DNA of 64,000 bases from Parvularcula sp. (lineage in GTDB: Bacteria > Pseudomonadota > Alphaproteobacteria > Caulobacterales > Parvularculaceae), in NCBI GenBank assembly GCA_002704915.1, contig PAIP01000033.1, positions 1-64,000 of the forward strand. The letters are read 5' to 3'. Each line of letters begins with the position of its first letter. The stretch's first letter is position 1. Both the position numbers and the translations under genes were made by a program. The notes beneath the pieces are model-generated. The model ran no database searches. It was given only the letters and a program-made list of their open reading frames with translations, and had not been told where the DNA came from. This document shows, piece after piece, positions 17,271 through 25,718 of this stretch.

Positions 17271-17804
17271 TTACAGATAAAGTTGTTTGTTGATGGGAAG
17301 GCCCTTTTCCTTGCAGTAGCTTTCATAGTGATTCATGAACCACCACACATCGAGGGTTTCGACGAAATTGCCCTGTTCGTCGTAAAACTCGTTGGCGCCT
17401 TGCATCCAGAACAACGCCTTCATGCCGTTCGGATCGTCGGTGACGAGCGTATGCGCCGTGCCCGGCATTTCGGTGATGAACTCGCCGGGCCCGCAGACCC
17501 AGTCATATTCAAGATAACGGAACGATCCTTCGAGGCCGACCGCCCAGACGGGGCCGCGATGTTTGTGCGTGCCGATGACGCCGGGCGACTTGATCCACAG
17601 AATGTTGCAATAGACGTTCTGGCGCACATCGAAGGCGAGGTGACGAATGGCGGCGTTGTCGCCGAAGGGCACCCACGGGCTTTCCTCCTCGGACTTGCCC
17701 ACATAAGTGCCCTCAAGACCGCGTTGTTTGATGAGCTCGCCATAGAGCTCCTCGACCTCGACGATTTTATACGCGCCGGAAGGCGGTGCTTTCATGCCGG
17801 ACAT
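17271..17804 (-). CDS. Cupin, 2,4'-dihydroxyacetophenone dioxygenase family
   Basis: 177 residues, the same length as Alcaligenes 2,4'-dihydroxyacetophenone dioxygenase (DAD), a mononuclear iron cupin that cleaves the side chain to 4-hydroxybenzoate and formate. The metal site is visible as THKH (His80, His82), Glu99 in YLEYD and His118 in PGTAHTL. The ribosome site GGAGGACCGCAA precedes the ATG. The operon pairs it with a VOC protein and a second paralogous cupin, fitting oxidative cleavage of alpha-hydroxyketone side chains. The exact substrate, and whether it is an oxygenase or an isomerase-like cupin, is not shown. Confidence 0.75.
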   Translation of the reverse strand: MSGMKAPPSGAYKIVEVEELYGELIKQRGLEGTYVGKSEEESPWVPFGDNAAIRHLAFDVRQNVYCNILWIKSPGVIGTHKHRGPVWAVGLEGSFRYLEYDWVCGPGEFITEMPGTAHTLVTDDPNGMKALFWMQGANEFYDEQGNFVETLDVWWFMNHYESYCKEKGLPINKQLYL

Positions 17805-17816
17805 TTGCGGTCCTCC

Positions 17817-18224
17817 TTAATGATTTCCCGTAAAGTAGTTGAGCTCAAGAAGGACGCCATTCGGATCGCGCACAAAGATCTGCTTCAGATCGATGGCCGT
17901 CACATGGTTGAGCGTGTGATCGAGGCCCAAAGAGGCGAGACGTTTCACCATGGCGTCATGGCCGGAACAATTGAGCGCCACATGATGCACGGGGCCGGTG
18001 TCTCGCGGCAACTCGCGCCGGCCTCCGTCGCCCATGATCGATCCCGGCGTCGTCAGATGAAAAATCGCGCGGTCTTCGGCGTCATACATCCACTGCACCA
18101 GCTTCGGGTCGAGCGGCGGCGGGGGATCGCGCGCGTCGAGATCGAGAACATCGGTGTAAAAGTCGACCGTTTCCTTCAGCTTGAGCGTCTGAATATTGAC
18201 GTGATCGAGGGCGTTGATGCGCAT
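17817..18224 (-). CDS. VOC/glyoxalase-superfamily protein
   Basis: 135 residues, one vicinal-oxygen-chelate module pair. It starts INALDHVNIQTLKL with metal ligand His8, has GPVHHVALNC near residue 77 and ends DPNGVLLELNYF with a likely Glu ligand near 128. Such proteins are extradiol dioxygenases, glyoxalases or isomerases, and this one is too short for a ring-cleavage dioxygenase of the two-module type. Its place between two dioxygenase-type cupins suggests an accessory reaction on the same hydroxyketone substrate. Confidence 0.82.
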   Translation of the reverse strand: MRINALDHVNIQTLKLKETVDFYTDVLDLDARDPPPPLDPKLVQWMYDAEDRAIFHLTTPGSIMGDGGRRELPRDTGPVHHVALNCSGHDAMVKRLASLGLDHTLNHVTAIDLKQIFVRDPNGVLLELNYFTGNH

Positions 18225-18227
18225 GGC

Positions 18228-18761
18228 TTACCGGAAAAGCGTTTTTACGTAATCGGCGCCGATGCCGACCTTGTCGTAATGTTCGCGCGCGGCGGCGATG
18301 TAATCATGCACATCGTAATAGCCGACGCCATTGCCGTCATCGTCGAGCCAGATCAGGGGGCCGGTGACAACGAAAAAGACCTTCATGGGGTCGGGACTGT
18401 CATAGGCGATGAGCGTGTGACCCTCGCCCGGCGATTCATAAACGAAGTCGCCCGCCGTGGCCGTCCAGTCATGTTCGAGATATCCCCACTTGCCGGAAAT
18501 GGTGTAGGCGAAAATCTGCTGCGGGTGATAATGGCGGTTCACCAGTCCCGCTTCTTTCGACATCAGGACATCAGCCCACATGTTCCGCTGCGGCGAAATC
18601 CAGACCGGTTTCGAAGAGACGGTTTCGGAAATCGGCACGAAGTAGCGTTCATCGCCCTCGGCGATTTTCGACATGTAAGCGTCGCCCAGGGACTCTGGCT
18701 TGAAGACGTCCTTGATCGGCTTGATGTCTTTCCAGAATTCTGTGGTTGCGGCTTCGGGCAT
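18228..18761 (-). CDS. Cupin, 2,4'-dihydroxyacetophenone dioxygenase family (paralogue)
   Basis: 177 residues from ATG 18761, preceded by GAGGAGAAGCTCC; the frame extends upstream but without a ribosome site. The metal site is RHYH (His77, His79), Glu96 in YLEHD and His115 in GEGHTL, one to three residues from the equivalent positions in the neighbouring cupin. The two cupins are full-length paralogues with divergent sequence, so they may form a heteromer or act on two substrates. It is the first gene of the leftward catabolic operon, 84 nt downstream of the receptor terminator. Confidence 0.75.
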   Translation of the reverse strand: MPEAATTEFWKDIKPIKDVFKPESLGDAYMSKIAEGDERYFVPISETVSSKPVWISPQRNMWADVLMSKEAGLVNRHYHPQQIFAYTISGKWGYLEHDWTATAGDFVYESPGEGHTLIAYDSPDPMKVFFVVTGPLIWLDDDGNGVGYYDVHDYIAAAREHYDKVGIGADYVKTLFR

Positions 18762-18844
18762 GGAGCTTCTCCTCAAATTTACCGAAAACGCGCCTTTCCG
18801 CTTTTTACGGCATGGCGGGGCGAAAGACACGCGTCAAACAGAAA

Positions 18845-18868
18845 TGGCGGGACCCGAAGGTCCCGCCA
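18845..18868 (-). terminator. Rho-independent terminator of the TonB receptor gene
   Basis: A perfect 10-bp stem TGGCGGGACC / GGTCCCGCCA around the stable CGAA (TTCG on the minus strand) tetraloop. It is followed on the minus strand by ATTTCTGTTT. It lies 19 nt after the receptor stop and before the cupin operon. Confidence 0.8.
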
Positions 18869-18886
18869 GGGGCGTTCATGGGAAGG

Positions 18887-21376
18887 TTAGAAATCAACGC
18901 CCAATCGTGCATACCATTCGGCCGGCCGGCTATAGGTGCCGTAAATCTGACCGCCGGCGATCTGCGCCTGGCCCGTGATCAGGTAGCGCTCGTCGGTGAG
19001 GTTGGTGGCGCCGACAGTCACGTGCCAGCGGCCGTTCGGCTCCTCATAGGTTGCATTGAGATTGAGAATGTCCGTGGAAGGACGTTCGAGCAGGAAGGTG
19101 CGCTCCGTATCGTTCCACATGGACGAGGTGTGCGTGTAGTCCGCAAGCAGGATCACCGTTGCGCCGTTGCCCGGATCGAATTCGAAACGCGGGCTGACAT
19201 TGAACTGGAAGTCGGGCGTTTTCGGCAGATCGGCGCCGGGGAAGATGCCGCCCTGAAGCGGATTCGCCGCCACCTGCGCGGGGCCGAGGACGTCGGTGTA
19301 TTCGGCGTCGATCAGGCCGACCGATGCGTTCACCGAGAAACCGTTTCCGGGCGCCCAGACGGTCTCCGCCTCAAGGCCCTTGATGCGCGCATCGCCGGCG
19401 TTCTGCACGGTCGGCGAAACGCCCTGCTGGAAGTTGAGCTGGATGCCTTCATATTTCGTCGTGAAGGCGGCCACGTTCAACAGGATGCGGCTGTCCGCGA
19501 AAGTCGATTTGAAACCGACTTCCCAGCTTGTTGCTTCTTCTTCGTCGAAATCAGGCGCCGTCGGCAGCGGGTTCGACAGGCGCGTCGTCCAGCCGCCGGT
19601 GCGATAGCCCTGCGAATAGCTGCCATAGACCATCACGCCGTCCGTCGGTTTCACCTGAACGCTGACTTTCGGAGAGAAGTCGTCGAAGCTCTTTTCCTGA
19701 ATGCCCGCCACGTAATAACGCAACGGTTCGCCCGGCACGGGGAAGCCTTGCGCGATGCGGCAGGTTTCCGAGATCGTCGGTACGAGGGTCATGCAATTCG
19801 GATCGCCGAATTGCTGAGCGATCTTGTAATTCAGACCGTTCCGGTCGGACTGCGCCCCTTCGAATTGTTTCTTTTCGTGGGTGTAGCGTCCGCCTGCGGT
19901 GACGGTCAGCCAGTCGGTGAGATCGAAATCGATCTGGCCGAAGGCCGCATAGTTTTTCGTCTTCAGATAGTTCGGGCCGTCAACCTGCAGCAGGCCTTCG
20001 GCGAAGGTGACATAGTCGTGAAGATCGCCTTCCTCGATGAAATAGTAACCGCCGAACACATAACGCACGCGGTCTTCGAGGAACGAACCGGTGAATTGAA
20101 GTTCCTGACTGAACTGCCACTGGTCGGTGGTGAAGCTGGTGTGCAGGAAGTTCAGGGGCGAGCCGTCGAGATCCATGCCCACATCCCAGTCGAGATGACG
20201 ATAGGCGGATATGGCCTTGACCGCGGCGTTATCGGCGAGTTCGAAATCGAGCGTCAGATGCACGCCGTAATTTTCAAGACGCGCGACGTTATTTCCGTTC
20301 GCGTAGGACGTATCGATATCGCCGGTCAGGAACCGGTCGTCATAGGGCAGGCGGTCGTTGTAAGGGTCCATATCCGTGTTGACCCCGAAAAGCGGCGGCA
20401 GATCCGCCACCCAGTCAAGGCCGCCAATGCCGCCTGCATAAGCGATAGGCGGCGGGCCGCCGCCGCAGGACATGTCGCCCGCCGGCGGCTGGATGCCTTC
20501 GATGGCGCAATTATAGGTGCCGGCGAAAACGGCGCCGTTCGTGGCGATCACCTTATTGGCGAGCTGGCTTTGTTTCGAGAAGGAGTAGTCGCCCGACAAT
20601 GTCGCTTTGAACGGCCCGCCATTGTCGTAGAGCAGTTTGACGCGCGCATTCTTGGCGTCGATGCCTCCTTCATAATCGCCCTGATTGCCGTAAATCGCGG
20701 CCCGCATCGACTGGATGGGCTCCACATTATAGTCTTCGAAACCCGGATAGGGGATGCGCTTCAGATATCCGCGGCTGTCTTTCATGGAAAAGCTGACCGA
20801 GGACTTCAGGGAGTCGGATATTGGAATATCGACCGTGCCGCGCACCTGAAGCAGCTCGAAACTGCCGGTGGTGACGTCGCCCGAAAACGAGAATTCGTCG
20901 CCTGGCTCATGGGTCACGATGGAGATGGCGCCGCCGATCGTGTTCCGCCCGAAGAGCGTGCCTTGCGGGCCTTTCAACACCTCGATGCGTTCGACATCGA
21001 GCAGGTCCTGGTTGGCGCCGATGGAACGGGCGAGATAGACCCCGTCGAGATAAACGCCGACGCCCGGATCAATGTTGAAAGCAAAGTCATTGGCGCCGAT
21101 GCCTCGAATATAGGCGGAAATCACCGCCGGGTCGCCGGAGAACGGCGTGCCGCCATCGAGCGAAACGTTCGGCGTAATGTTCGACAGGCCGGCGACGCTG
21201 GTAATCGCCCGTTCCTGAAGTGACTGGCCGTCAAACGCCGAAATCGCGATGGGGACGTCCTGCACGTTTTCTTCGCGTTTCTGGGCCGTCACCGTGATCG
21301 TGTCGACCTGCGCCTTGGCGACGCCCGTCAGGGCGACGGCCATGGCGCCGATACTAGCAGATAGTTTGTATTTCAT
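18887..21376 (-). CDS. TonB-dependent outer-membrane receptor
   Basis: 829 residues from ATG 21376 (GGGAGGAAGGAAA upstream). Signal peptide of about 22-23 residues ending near GVAKA, then a TonB-box-like DTITVTAQKREENVQDVP, plug domain (about 45-160, with LKGPQGTLFGRNTIGG), a 22-strand-type barrel, and a C-terminal aromatic residue (LGVDF). It belongs to the Caulobacter/sphingomonad-type receptor group used for carbon compounds, not obviously a siderophore receptor. Placed next to dimer-catabolism genes, uptake of lignin-derived oligomers is the likely role. A terminator separates it from the cupin operon. Confidence 0.93.
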   Translation of the reverse strand: MKYKLSASIGAMAVALTGVAKAQVDTITVTAQKREENVQDVPIAISAFDGQSLQERAITSVAGLSNITPNVSLDGGTPFSGDPAVISAYIRGIGANDFAFNIDPGVGVYLDGVYLARSIGANQDLLDVERIEVLKGPQGTLFGRNTIGGAISIVTHEPGDEFSFSGDVTTGSFELLQVRGTVDIPISDSLKSSVSFSMKDSRGYLKRIPYPGFEDYNVEPIQSMRAAIYGNQGDYEGGIDAKNARVKLLYDNGGPFKATLSGDYSFSKQSQLANKVIATNGAVFAGTYNCAIEGIQPPAGDMSCGGGPPPIAYAGGIGGLDWVADLPPLFGVNTDMDPYNDRLPYDDRFLTGDIDTSYANGNNVARLENYGVHLTLDFELADNAAVKAISAYRHLDWDVGMDLDGSPLNFLHTSFTTDQWQFSQELQFTGSFLEDRVRYVFGGYYFIEEGDLHDYVTFAEGLLQVDGPNYLKTKNYAAFGQIDFDLTDWLTVTAGGRYTHEKKQFEGAQSDRNGLNYKIAQQFGDPNCMTLVPTISETCRIAQGFPVPGEPLRYYVAGIQEKSFDDFSPKVSVQVKPTDGVMVYGSYSQGYRTGGWTTRLSNPLPTAPDFDEEEATSWEVGFKSTFADSRILLNVAAFTTKYEGIQLNFQQGVSPTVQNAGDARIKGLEAETVWAPGNGFSVNASVGLIDAEYTDVLGPAQVAANPLQGGIFPGADLPKTPDFQFNVSPRFEFDPGNGATVILLADYTHTSSMWNDTERTFLLERPSTDILNLNATYEEPNGRWHVTVGATNLTDERYLITGQAQIAGGQIYGTYSRPAEWYARLGVDF

Positions 21377-21791
21377 TTTCCTTCCTCCCGGCATGTTTTG
21401 CCTGTTTTCCGCCTGAACTCGCGGAGACTGTGTTAGCCATTTCAGGTATCTACAGGCTCTGGCGCCGGCTGCGCGCTCTTGCGGCGAGCTGAGCCGAATG
21501 GCCTGTAAATTCTTTCAGGGAAAAGTTGTCCGATCGATCGCTGCGTCTTCGCGCGACCTGCACGCGCACATATTTTATGCGCTGGCGAGGCAATCAAGCC
21601 TTTGGACAAGCGTTCCCTCCACCCCGCTCATGTTTTTATTATAGTGCGGGTTCTGACTTTATTGATCATAGACTCGCCCTATTTGCGGACGCCGTCTTGG
21701 ACAATGGCGAAAGCTGCGAGGAGTTTTGCGCAAAGAACGCAATTGTTGTGGCGCAGACACAGCATGATCTGCAATTCAGCCGCGAGAACTC
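21377..21791. other. Long upstream region of the TonB receptor
   Basis: 415 nt without a supported gene. On the minus strand a perfect TATAAT lies at 21638-21643, but no matching -35 was found. The region includes AT-rich stretches at 21625-21680. It probably holds the receptor promoter and regulatory sites. Confidence 0.4.
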
Positions 21792-22730
21792 TTAGTGTGC
21801 GGCGCGGTATGAGGTCGGAGAAACGCCGTATTTTTGCTTAAAGCATCGTGTAAAATAGCTGCAGTCATTAAAACCGGATTCGTAGGCAACGCTCGTCACG
21901 CTTAAATGCGGCGCCGCAACAAGGCGATCGGCGGCCATCTGCAATCGCTGATTGAGGATATAGGCTGACGGGGTTTCGCCGATAGTGGCGAAGGCGTTCT
22001 GCACGGTGCGGATCGATACGCCGAGCTCCTCGGCGAGCTTGGATGTGCGAAGCTCCGGATCGCAAAGCTGCGCTTTGACGAGGGCTTTCAGGCGGTTGAT
22101 CAGCCGCGCATCGCTTTGCACATGTACATTGCGGTCGGTGAGCGCCATGGCCAGAAGATTGTAAAAGACATCGGTTATGCCTTGCGCCCAGACCGGGTCT
22201 GCATTGCTCTGGTCGCCTTGGCGCCAGAGAGAGAGAATAAAGTCGTGCAGCACGCGGCTGGACGGGGTTTCACCGGATATCCGATAAGAGGACAACACTT
22301 CCTGCAGATTCGGCATGCGCTCGATAACGGCGAGCCGGGGCATTTCAACGACCAGCATGTCGTTATCGCTCGACAAATCGACCCGGTAGTCTTCGTTGCT
22401 GTCGGTGAGGATGGAATCGCCGGCTCTGAGATGAAGGACTTTATCCGCCTGCGCATGCAGGCAGCTTCCGGCATGCTGGAAATGCAGCATGACGCGATCG
22501 CCGCCGCTGCGCGCGAGGCGGGCGTTGCGCTGGACCACGGCGTTCGGAGAGCGCGGCCGGATCATGGTGAGATCGCCAAGGCTCCAGCGCCACATTTCGG
22601 CGTCGAAGGTGTCCCGTTCGGAATCGACGGTAAGTCCGCAAAAGGTCTCGCTTGCAATGCGATTCCAGAATTCAAGGCGCTCAGGCTGGGGGACCTGTCT
22701 GGTGAGTATATGCTCGATCTCTTGCGCCAT
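21792..22730 (-). CDS. AraC-family transcriptional regulator
   Basis: 312 residues from ATG 22730; a GTG at 22769 would add 13 residues. The N-terminal cupin-like AraC_binding_2 domain covers about 20-190, as in FeaR/XylS-type regulators of aromatic pathways. Two C-terminal HTH motifs cover about 205-312, ending FNDCSYFTRCFKQKYGVSP. It is placed between the receptor and an aldehyde dehydrogenase on the opposite strand, so control of either is plausible. Confidence 0.9.
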   Translation of the reverse strand: MAQEIEHILTRQVPQPERLEFWNRIASETFCGLTVDSERDTFDAEMWRWSLGDLTMIRPRSPNAVVQRNARLARSGGDRVMLHFQHAGSCLHAQADKVLHLRAGDSILTDSNEDYRVDLSSDNDMLVVEMPRLAVIERMPNLQEVLSSYRISGETPSSRVLHDFILSLWRQGDQSNADPVWAQGITDVFYNLLAMALTDRNVHVQSDARLINRLKALVKAQLCDPELRTSKLAEELGVSIRTVQNAFATIGETPSAYILNQRLQMAADRLVAAPHLSVTSVAYESGFNDCSYFTRCFKQKYGVSPTSYRAAH

Positions 22731-23145
22731 TCCGACGTTCCATTCCCCACGACGCACAGGCGGCGTCACCGAATAATTTTATGAGTATTTTCTTTCAGCA
22801 TACACTAAAGCGACTTAACTTTCACTCTCTTGTGGCGTGTCGGGGCAGCTTCGTCGCCATGCGAATTTATGGCTGCAACACGCAAGATTTTGCTAGAGGC
22901 GGCCTGCCTATTTTGCAACGCACAATCAGGCGCCGGTTCTTGAACAGCCGACGCCACCACAAGGGCGCCAATTTCGCTCCAGAACAGCAAAACCGCGAGG
23001 CGGCTTTCCCGAATTTTGTGGTCTGTGATATTAGGGCGGCGATTTTATCGCTGAAAATCTCTCCTCACGGTCGTTTGCGGGACTTCTGCAACAACAAGGC
23101 GCATGCGCCCGTCAGGAAGCCGAGCAAAAGGAAAGAGCCGCTCCA
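22731..23145. other. Divergent intergenic region, AraC / aldehyde dehydrogenase
   Basis: 415 nt between divergent genes, AT-rich near 22775-22830. Short open frames here lack ribosome sites and homology I can recognise. It probably contains both promoters. The only strong signal is AAAAGGAAAGAGCC just before the ATG at 23146. Confidence 0.4.
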
Positions 23146-24657
23146 ATGAATGTGATGCCGAAAAACTCAATGGTTCAGCCCGAATATTCAAGCGCCGCGA
23201 AAAAGGCGCTAGCGCGAAAGCCGTCGCTTTTTATCAATAATGAATGGGTCGAATCGACGACGGGTAAAACGGTCGATGTCATCGACCCGTCGACCGGCAA
23301 AATCGTGAGTCAGATCGCCGACGCGTCGGACCAGGAAATCGATCGCGCCGTGGCCGCCGCGCGCCAGGCGTTTGATGACGGGCGCTGGACCGGCCTGCCG
23401 CCGATTGCGCGCGAGCAGATGATCCACAAACTCGCCGATCTCATCACTGACCACGCAGAGGAACTGGCCGAGCTTGAAGCCATCGACAATGGCAAGAACG
23501 CCGCCGTGGCCAAGGGCATGGATATTCCGGCTTCGGCCGGCATGCTGCACTACATGGCCGGGTGGGCGACCAAGGTCAGCGGTTCCCAGATCGATCCTAT
23601 GGCGGCCCCCTCGGGCGCTTTCCATGCTTATGTGCGCAAGGAGCCCATCGGCGTCGCGGCGCAGATCGTGCCGTGGAATTTCCCGCTCATCATGGCCACC
23701 GGGAAAATCGCCCCAGCGCTCGCGGCGGGCTGCACCATTGTCCTGAAGCCTGCGGAGCAGACCTCGCTGACGGCTTTGCGTCTCGCCGACTTTGTGGAAC
23801 AGGCCGGATTTCCGCCGGGCGTCATCAATGTCGTCACAGGGCTTGGCGAAACGGCGGGCGCGCGCCTGTCTACCCATCCGGATGTGGACAAGGTCGCGTT
23901 CACCGGCTCGACCGAAGTCGGCAAGATCATCAACCGCGCGGCGACCGATTCGCTCAAACGCGTGACGCTCGAACTTGGCGGCAAATCGCCGGTCGTGGTC
24001 ATGCCTGATGTTGATGTTGAGGAAGTTTCGGCCGGCGCCGCCGGGGCGATCTTTTTCAATGCAGGGCAAATTTGCGTCGCCGGATCGCGTCTCTTCGCGC
24101 ATAAATCCGTCTTCGACAAAGTTGTTGAGGGGGTCGCCAAACATGCCGATGACTGGGCGCCGGGGCCGTCCTTATGTCCCGAATACCGCATGGGCCCGCT
24201 TGTCTCAGATGAGCAGCAAAAGCGCGTCATGGGCTTTATCGAATCCGGCAAGAACGAAGGCGCCTCCATCGTGAAGGGCGGGGACTCGCCGTCGGATCAA
24301 GGCTACTTCGTCAATCCCACCATCATGGTTGACGTCAATCCGAACATGAAAGTCGTACGCGAGGAAATCTTCGGTCCGGTCCTTGTCGCCCAGCGTTTCG
24401 ACGACATTGATGAAGTGGCGAAGGCCGCGAACGACACCCTCTATGGTCTCGGCGCCAGCGTCTGGACCAAAGACCTCTCGACCATGCACCGGCTCGCCGC
24501 CAAGATTAAGTCTGGCTCCGTCTGGGGCAACTGCCATTCCATGATCGATCCGGCCTTGCCTTTCGGCGGTTACAAGCAGTCCGGCATCGGCCGCGAGCAT
24601 TCAAGCACCGGCGTCGAAGCCTATATGGAGACCAAGTCGGTCATCATCGCCCTCTAA
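23146..24657 (+). CDS. Aldehyde dehydrogenase (NAD(P)-dependent), aromatic aldehyde type
   Basis: 503 residues, a full ALDH-superfamily protein. VPWNFPL lies near residue 178, GCTIVLKPAEQT near 197, ELGGKSPVVV (catalytic Glu) near 275, and the nucleophile Cys310 sits in FFNAGQICVAGS. It resembles phenylacetaldehyde/betaine aldehyde dehydrogenases. In this setting oxidation of vanillin-type or aryl-propanal aldehydes is likely. The ribosome site is AAAAGGAAAG. It is a single gene followed by a good terminator, and it is divergent from an AraC regulator that may control it. Confidence 0.9.
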   Translation: MNVMPKNSMVQPEYSSAAKKALARKPSLFINNEWVESTTGKTVDVIDPSTGKIVSQIADASDQEIDRAVAAARQAFDDGRWTGLPPIAREQMIHKLADLITDHAEELAELEAIDNGKNAAVAKGMDIPASAGMLHYMAGWATKVSGSQIDPMAAPSGAFHAYVRKEPIGVAAQIVPWNFPLIMATGKIAPALAAGCTIVLKPAEQTSLTALRLADFVEQAGFPPGVINVVTGLGETAGARLSTHPDVDKVAFTGSTEVGKIINRAATDSLKRVTLELGGKSPVVVMPDVDVEEVSAGAAGAIFFNAGQICVAGSRLFAHKSVFDKVVEGVAKHADDWAPGPSLCPEYRMGPLVSDEQQKRVMGFIESGKNEGASIVKGGDSPSDQGYFVNPTIMVDVNPNMKVVREEIFGPVLVAQRFDDIDEVAKAANDTLYGLGASVWTKDLSTMHRLAAKIKSGSVWGNCHSMIDPALPFGGYKQSGIGREHSSTGVEAYMETKSVIIAL

Positions 24658-24682
24658 GGGACTGTATTTGCAGGTTTAATGT

Positions 24683-24715
24683 AAAGGCGCACTCCTCCGT
24701 GGCGTGCGCTTTTTT
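24683..24715 (+). terminator. Rho-independent terminator after the aldehyde dehydrogenase
   Basis: The stem AAAGGCGCAC / GTGCGCTTT (one bulged G) with an 11-nt loop is followed directly by TTTTTTC. It lies 26 nt after the stop codon. Confidence 0.8.
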
Positions 24716-24771
24716 CTGTTTTGTTCGCAAAAAAGCGCAAATTGTCGCGCCGAAAGCGCGTCAGGCGGGCT

Positions 24772-24814
24772 TTGCCATTGGGTCAGTCGGAGATAGTAAT
24801 GAGACATAACTATC
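24772..24814 (+). promoter_or_regulatory. Promoter with overlapping MarR-type operator palindrome
   Basis: TTGCCA (24772-24777), a 17-nt spacer and AGTAAT (24795-24800) form a plausible sigma-70 promoter. Overlapping the -10 is a nearly perfect 23-bp palindrome at 24792-24814: arms GATAGT / ACTATC, extended to 8 of 9 matched positions. This is the expected place for repression by the MarR protein encoded downstream at 26506, as with FerC/CouR repressors of hydroxycinnamate genes. Confidence 0.6.
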
Positions 24815-24863
24815 AGCGTCCGGCAGGAAATGCCGGAGCGATGTAAAACCATAGGGATTCGTC

Positions 24864-25703
24864 ATGGCGGAAGTACGCAAAGAAGAAGACACAGTCGCAT
24901 ATGAAATCGTGGACCGCATTGCGTGGGTGAAATTCAACCGCCCGGAAAAGCGCAACTGCATGAGCCCCAAGCTCAACCGCCAGATGAAACGGGTTATCGA
25001 TGAGCTGGAATTTCGTGATGATGTGGGGGTCCTGGTGCTGACAGGCGAGGGGACCGCCTGGTCCGCCGGCATGGACCTTCAGGAATATTTCCGCGATAGC
25101 GCCGCTGAGGGACTGAAAGGCGTGCGCCATTCGCAACGTGAGGCTTACACTTGGTGGGAGCGTCTTCGCTGGTATCAAAAGCCGACCATCGCCATGGTCA
25201 ATGGCTGGTGTTTTGGCGGCGGCTATGGCCCGCTATTTTCCTGCGATCTTGCCTATGCAGCAGAAGAAGCCCAGTTCGGCCTTTCCGAAATTAACTGGGG
25301 CATACTGCCGGGCGGCGGCGCAACCAAAGTTGCGCAGCTTTTGATGCCGTTCCGCAAAGCCATGTATCACGCTATTACAGGAGAGAACCTGACCGGCAAG
25401 GAAGCGGCCGAATGGGGCCTCGTCAATGAAGCCGTGCCGGCGGACGAGTTGAAAGCCCGCGTGACGGAAGTCGCGAATAAATTGCTGGAGAAAAACCCCT
25501 TCGCGATCAAAGCCACGAAGGACGCCGTGCGCCGCGTTGGCGAAATGACTTACGACAATGCGGAAGACTATCTGATCCGGGCGCAGGAATCCCTGGATCA
25601 CTTCGACAGTGAGGCGCGCAAGGAAGGCACGCGGCAATTCCTCGACGAAAAGAGCTATAAGCCGGGCCTTGGCTCTTACGATGTCAACAAACAGAAAAGA
25701 TAG
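24864..25703 (+). CDS. ech: p-Hydroxycinnamoyl-CoA hydratase-lyase (feruloyl-CoA hydratase/vanillin synthase)
   Basis: 279 residues, crotonase family. It closely follows remembered Pseudomonas HCHL: RPEKRNCMSP near residue 26, SAGMDLQEYF near 67, AMVNGWCFGGGYGPL near 110, and GLSEINWGI with the catalytic Glu142. It ends FLDEKSYKPGL. The reaction converts feruloyl-, caffeoyl- or coumaroyl-CoA to vanillin, protocatechualdehyde or 4-hydroxybenzaldehyde plus acetyl-CoA. It heads an operon with an alpha/beta hydrolase, a MarR regulator and an aromatic-acid symporter. A CoA ligase for the substrate is not adjacent; the candidate is at 51889. Confidence 0.9.
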   Translation: MAEVRKEEDTVAYEIVDRIAWVKFNRPEKRNCMSPKLNRQMKRVIDELEFRDDVGVLVLTGEGTAWSAGMDLQEYFRDSAAEGLKGVRHSQREAYTWWERLRWYQKPTIAMVNGWCFGGGYGPLFSCDLAYAAEEAQFGLSEINWGILPGGGATKVAQLLMPFRKAMYHAITGENLTGKEAAEWGLVNEAVPADELKARVTEVANKLLEKNPFAIKATKDAVRRVGEMTYDNAEDYLIRAQESLDHFDSEARKEGTRQFLDEKSYKPGLGSYDVNKQKR

Positions 25704-25718
25704 CGGCAGGGCGGCGGG

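Noticed and set aside
13047-18890. A 1,947-codon open frame on the plus strand
   Set aside because: It runs antisense across eight well-supported minus-strand genes. High GC content removes stop codons in this phase; the translation shows no family motif and there is no ribosome site.
18746-21223. An 825-codon open frame antisense to the TonB receptor
   Set aside because: The receptor on the opposite strand has a signal peptide, plug, barrel and terminator. The antisense translation is His/Arg/Val-rich low-information sequence typical of shadow frames.
21526-21841. Two short overlapping plus-strand frames upstream of the TonB receptor
   Set aside because: Both lack ribosome sites and overlap the promoter region or the end of the AraC gene.
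22781-23149. A 122-codon plus-strand frame in the AraC/aldehyde dehydrogenase gap
   Set aside because: There is no ribosome site, the composition is biased and no recognisable motif is present. The region is more likely regulatory.
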